From assembly GCA_034435615.1 (NCBI GenBank), contig DAOTWZ010000050.1, positions 1 to 39,681 of the forward strand: a stretch of 39,681 bases of DNA. Reading direction: 5' to 3'. The notes below the pieces were generated by a model that was not told the origin of the DNA, did no database searches, and worked only from the letters and a program-made list of their open reading frames with translations. Below, piece after piece: positions 37,145 through 39,681 of this stretch. A program made the position numbers and the translations under genes. The DNA is from H17-190 sp034435615. GTDB taxonomy: Bacteria; Chloroflexota; Dehalococcoidia; SM23-28-2; HRBIN24. How positions within the stretch are numbered: position 1 is the first letter of the stretch; every line of letters begins with the position of its first letter.

Positions 37145-37984
37145 GTGCCAGAGCTGCCAGAGGTAGAGACCGTCCGCCGGGGGCTGTGGCCCCTGGTGCA
37201 GGGCCGGCGCGTCCTGGACGCCTGGTTCTCGCCAGAGGCGCCTCAGCTCCTGGCCTGGCCCTCCAGGGCGGAGGAGTTCGCCCGGGGGCTGGTCGGCCAG
37301 CGCATCGAGGAGGTGGGGCGGCGGGGCAAGTACCTGCTCTTTCCCCTTTCCGGCGGCCGCACCTGGATCGTCCACCTGCGGATGACGGGCGCCCTCCTCT
37401 ACCGCTCCCACGGCTGTCAGGGAGAGGCCTACCTGCGGGCCCGCTTTCTCCTGGAGGATGGCGTCTCCCTCTGCTACACCGATCTGCGCAAGCTGGGGCG
37501 CATGTGGCTGGTGGAAGACCCCGCCCAGGTAGTGGGGAAGCTGGGGCCGGAGCCCCTGGGGGGCGACCTGACGACGGCCGCCCTGGCGGAGCGGTTGCGC
37601 CGGCGGCGCACCCCCATCAAGGCGGCGCTGCTGGACCAGACGGTGGTGGCCGGCCTGGGGAACATCTACGCCGACGAGGCCCTCTTCGAGGCGGGGCTGC
37701 ACCCCTGCCGCCTGGCCTCGTCTCTCTCCTTGGAGGAGGTGGAGCGCCTGCGGGCGGCCATCGAGCGGGTGCTGACGGCGGCGCTGGAGCACGGCGGCTC
37801 CAGCTTCCGGGCCTACGTTGACGCCGAGGGGAAGCCGGGCTCCTTCCACCTGCGCGTCAAGGTCTTCCGGCGCACCGGGCAGCCCTGCTATCGCTGTGGC
37901 GGCCCCGTCGAGCGACTGAAAGTGGGGGGGCGGTCCACCCACTTCTGCCCACGCTGCCAGCCGTGGCCGACGCCCGTTACCTGA
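37145..37984 (+). CDS. mutM: formamidopyrimidine-DNA glycosylase MutM (Fpg)
   Basis: A 279-residue DNA repair glycosylase/AP lyase that removes 8-oxoguanine and formamidopyrimidines. It begins MPELPEVETVRRGL, with catalytic Pro2 and Glu3; Lys62 in GRRGKYLLF corresponds to the conserved Lys57 of E. coli. The C-terminal zinc finger is Cys-x2-Cys-x16-Cys-x2-Cys (CYRC to CPRC). The start is GTG at 37145, 2 nt after the methyltransferase stop, with no strong ribosome-binding site, suggesting coupling to the upstream gene. Its end overlaps the convergent sortase gene by 8 nt. Confidence 0.96.
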   Translation: MPELPEVETVRRGLWPLVQGRRVLDAWFSPEAPQLLAWPSRAEEFARGLVGQRIEEVGRRGKYLLFPLSGGRTWIVHLRMTGALLYRSHGCQGEAYLRARFLLEDGVSLCYTDLRKLGRMWLVEDPAQVVGKLGPEPLGGDLTTAALAERLRRRRTPIKAALLDQTVVAGLGNIYADEALFEAGLHPCRLASSLSLEEVERLRAAIERVLTAALEHGGSSFRAYVDAEGKPGSFHLRVKVFRRTGQPCYRCGGPVERLKVGGRSTHFCPRCQPWPTPVT

Positions 37985-38696
37985 CGGCCGTCAGCTCCCC
38001 CCGGACCACGACCCGTAGCGTGTAGTCCCCGCCGAAGCGCTCATTGGGGTCGGGCACCCAGGTGCCGCCGCAGGTGATGATGGTTATGGTGTCCCTGTCG
38101 GTGGGGGCCATGACCCTCAGGGAGTTGGGGTCGTCCGGGTCTACGGTGAAGTTCTCGGTCACCTGGTAGACCAGCTCCTTGCCCTCGCCGGTGAAGATGT
38201 GGACCGTCTGCCCCGGCGCCAGGGTGCCCAGCCCCCAGAAGATGGCCGGGGCGCGGTTCCAGGTGACGTGGCCGGCGAAGACGGCGTTGCTGCCCTGCCC
38301 GGGCAGGGCCGTGAAGTTGTACCAGGCCACCACGGTGCCCGGCGACTGGCTGTTGCTCCAGTCCGGGACGTAAGGGACACCCTGGGGGTCAAGGCCCAGG
38401 GTCATGGCGGAGGCGTCCACCCCCAGGGAGGGGATCGCTATGCGCACGGGGGGTGAGTGGTTCACCGGCGCCTGACGGGTGGCCAGGGCCAGCGGTTGCT
38501 GCTGGGGTGTAGGCGTGGGGGCCGGGGGCATCGTGGCCACCGCGTCGGCCGGCCCCGGCGGCTGCAGGGGCTGCTGTGACCCTCCTCCCCAGGCCTGGAA
38601 GGCCAGGAGGGAGAGCCCTCCCGCCAGCAGCGCCAGGGCTACCGCTGCCACTCCCCATCTCGGAACGCTCCGCATGGCCGCTTTCCGCCTCCCCAC
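37977..38696 (-). CDS. class D/E/F-like sortase
   Basis: A 239-residue protein with an N-terminal membrane helix (about 14-35), a Pro/Gln-rich linker (about 40-78), and a sortase domain. The catalytic residues are visible: His143 in FAGHVTW, Cys209 in TIITCGG and a late Arg (VVVRGEL or YTLRVVV). The His is in the AGH context typical of class E/F-like sortases. It attaches proteins to the cell surface or processes pili, but no substrate with a sorting signal is in the window. The start is GTG at 38694-38696, or ATG at 38673-38675 with GGAGG at a longer distance. Promoter at 38715-38720. Confidence 0.88.
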   Translation of the reverse strand: MGRRKAAMRSVPRWGVAAVALALLAGGLSLLAFQAWGGGSQQPLQPPGPADAVATMPPAPTPTPQQQPLALATRQAPVNHSPPVRIAIPSLGVDASAMTLGLDPQGVPYVPDWSNSQSPGTVVAWYNFTALPGQGSNAVFAGHVTWNRAPAIFWGLGTLAPGQTVHIFTGEGKELVYQVTENFTVDPDDPNSLRVMAPTDRDTITIITCGGTWVPDPNERFGGDYTLRVVVRGELTAVR

Positions 38697-38714
38697 TAAC
38701 CTGAATGATTATCC

Positions 38715-38720
38715 AGTATA
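38715..38720 (-). promoter_or_regulatory. -10 box of the sortase gene
   Basis: TATACT on the minus strand, with GATAAT a few bases further on, in the A/T-rich part of the 80-bp divergent gap. The predicted start is near 38708, 12 nt before the GTG or about 33 nt before the ATG. No -35 match. Confidence 0.45.
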
Positions 38721-38760
38721 CGCCATTACAGAAGGCGCCGTCCGGGGCGTCCCGGCGGTG

Positions 38761-38766
38761 TATATT
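38761..38766 (+). promoter_or_regulatory. -10 box of the P1 peptidase gene
   Basis: TATATT with 10 nt to the ATG at 38777. No -35 match. Predicted leader of about 3-4 nt, another nearly leaderless gene. Confidence 0.5.
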
Positions 38767-38776
38767 AGGGGGCGGA

Positions 38777-39681
38777 ATGGAGAGCGCAACAGCGCAGGGG
38801 CTGACGGACATCCCTGGCATCCTGGTGGGCCACTGGACGGACCGCGAGGCGGCCACCGGCTGCACCGTCGTCCTCTGTCCGGAGGGCGCTGTCGCCTCGG
38901 CGGAGGTGGCGGGAGGCGCCCCGGGCACCCGGGAGACGGACCTGCTGCGGCCGGGCTTCCTGGTGGAGCGGCTGCACGCCGTCCTGCTGACGGGGGGGAG
39001 CGCCTTCGGGCTGGACGCCGCGGGGGGCATCATGCGCTGGCTGGAGGAGCGAGGCGTCGGCTTCCCCACCACCGCCGGCCCCGTCCCCATAGTGGTGGGG
39101 GCCGTCATCTATGACCTAGGCATCGGCCGGGGGGATGTCCGCCCCGGTCCGGAGGCGGGCTACGCCGCTTGCCGGGCGGCCAGCGCCGGTCCGGTGGCGG
39201 AGGGATGCGTGGGCGCTGGCACCGGTGCCACCGTGGGGAAGGTGCTGGGGCTGGAGCGGGCCACCAAGGGCGGCCTGGGCACCGCCCTGGAGACGATGCC
39301 CGGCGGCCCCTCCGTGGCCGCCCTGGTGGCGGTCAACCCCCTGGGCGAGGTGGTGGACCCGGACAGCGGTCGCATCGTGGCGGGGGCGCGCGCTCTGGAG
39401 CGGGGCTACGTGCCTACCCTGGAGGTGCTGCGGGAGCGGCGGGGCCTCCTTCCCTTCACTCAGGGCAACAGCACCATAGGCGTGGTGGCCACCGACGCCA
39501 TCCTGGACAAGGCGGCCTGCCAGCGCCTGGCCCGCATGGCCCACGATGGCCTGGCCCGCAGCATCCGCCCCGTCCACACGCAGGTGGACGGGGACGTCCT
39601 CTTCGCCCTGGCCACCGGCCGGGCGGAGCGGCCGGCCGACCTGACGGCCCTGGGCGCCCTGGCCGCCCGCGCCGTGGAGCG
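38777..39681 (+). CDS. P1-family (DmpA/S58) aminopeptidase, C-terminus cut by window edge
   Basis: An open frame of 301 codons from ATG 38777 that runs off the right edge without a stop. It begins MESATAQGLTDIPGILVGHW and contains the family blocks GCTVVLCPEGA, LLTGGSAFGLDAAGG, GCVGAGTGATVGK, VAALVAVNPLGEV and QGNSTIGVVATDA. In the DmpA-type self-processing N-terminal nucleophile peptidases, cleavage occurs before the Ser/Thr of the GN(S/T) motif; here that would be Ser232. These enzymes release N-terminal D- or L-residues from peptides. Only a short C-terminal part is likely missing. It has no signal peptide. The gene is divergent to the sortase. Confidence 0.92.
   Translation, partial: MESATAQGLTDIPGILVGHWTDREAATGCTVVLCPEGAVASAEVAGGAPGTRETDLLRPGFLVERLHAVLLTGGSAFGLDAAGGIMRWLEERGVGFPTTAGPVPIVVGAVIYDLGIGRGDVRPGPEAGYAACRAASAGPVAEGCVGAGTGATVGKVLGLERATKGGLGTALETMPGGPSVAALVAVNPLGEVVDPDSGRIVAGARALERGYVPTLEVLRERRGLLPFTQGNSTIGVVATDAILDKAACQRLARMAHDGLARSIRPVHTQVDGDVLFALATGRAERPADLTALGALAARAVE

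Noticed and set aside
1..39681. tRNA genes, CRISPR arrays and insertion sequences
   Set aside because: No T-loop GGTTCxAxTCC-type motif with matching cloverleaf arms, no regularly spaced repeats and no transposase-like frame were found on reading both strands.

Overview
The window is a high-G+C bacterial chromosome segment with densely packed genes, many GTG/TTG starts and many 4-nt ATGA/GTGA stop-start overlaps. The gene set (argF-cdaA-ybbR-der-plsY-tldD on one strand, comEA-comEC, a sortase with no obvious outer-membrane genes, a mycobacterial-type CysA rhodanese, and many acyl-CoA-type enzymes) fits a Chloroflexota-like heterotroph, possibly thermophilic. That assignment is inference from content and style; no rRNA or other phylogenetic marker RNA is present. 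I saw no tRNA, rRNA, CRISPR array, transposase or prophage gene.

Layout. 1-4345 (minus): a respiratory complex I operon nuoA-C-D-H-J-K-[small DUF2007-like gene]-L, running off the left edge. It has no nuoB, nuoE, nuoF, nuoG or nuoI. It fires from a good sigma70 promoter that is divergent to a second one. 4446-9790 (plus): a lipid/acyl-CoA cluster made of a DUF35 zinc-ribbon/OB protein, a thiolase-fold protein without catalytic cysteines (a likely aldolase pair), a PHP phosphoesterase, two MaoC-type hotdog proteins and two tandem SDR dehydrogenases. Together these could provide dehydratase/hydratase, dehydrogenase and C-C cleavage steps of a side-chain or beta-oxidation-like route. 9764-19755 (minus): argF, cdaA (c-di-AMP synthase), ybbR, der, plsY, tldD, then an interruption (a perfect 16-bp inverted repeat plus the N-terminal remnant of a restriction-type gene), then tldE, a HEAT-repeat protein, a NUDIX hydrolase and a GNAT acetyltransferase. 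19781-21484 (minus): a KefB-type cation/proton antiporter.

21665-25302 (plus): comEA, comEC (with a degenerate metallo-beta-lactamase domain) and RNase PH. 25304-33255 (minus): HIT protein, a thiamine-diphosphate enzyme, a small unknown protein, a decayed-looking stretch, two adjacent family III CoA-transferases (one lacking the catalytic Asp), a thiosulfate sulfurtransferase, a putative small RNA or long leader behind a perfect consensus promoter, and a nitronate monooxygenase-like flavoprotein. 33383-37984 (plus): DNA polymerase I with all three activities intact, an orphan beta-class DNA methyltransferase, and MutM/Fpg. 37977-38696 (minus): a sortase. 38777 to the right edge (plus): a P1-family (DmpA-like) peptidase.

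Two themes recur. First, several genes (argF, rph, polA, tldE, the P1 peptidase and a small unknown gene) have a -10 box, often TGC-TATAxT, only 6-11 nt before the start codon, which predicts leaderless or nearly leaderless mRNAs. Second, several paired paralogous or partner proteins have one member with altered or missing catalytic residues (the CoA-transferase pair, the thiolase-like/DUF35 pair, ComEC).
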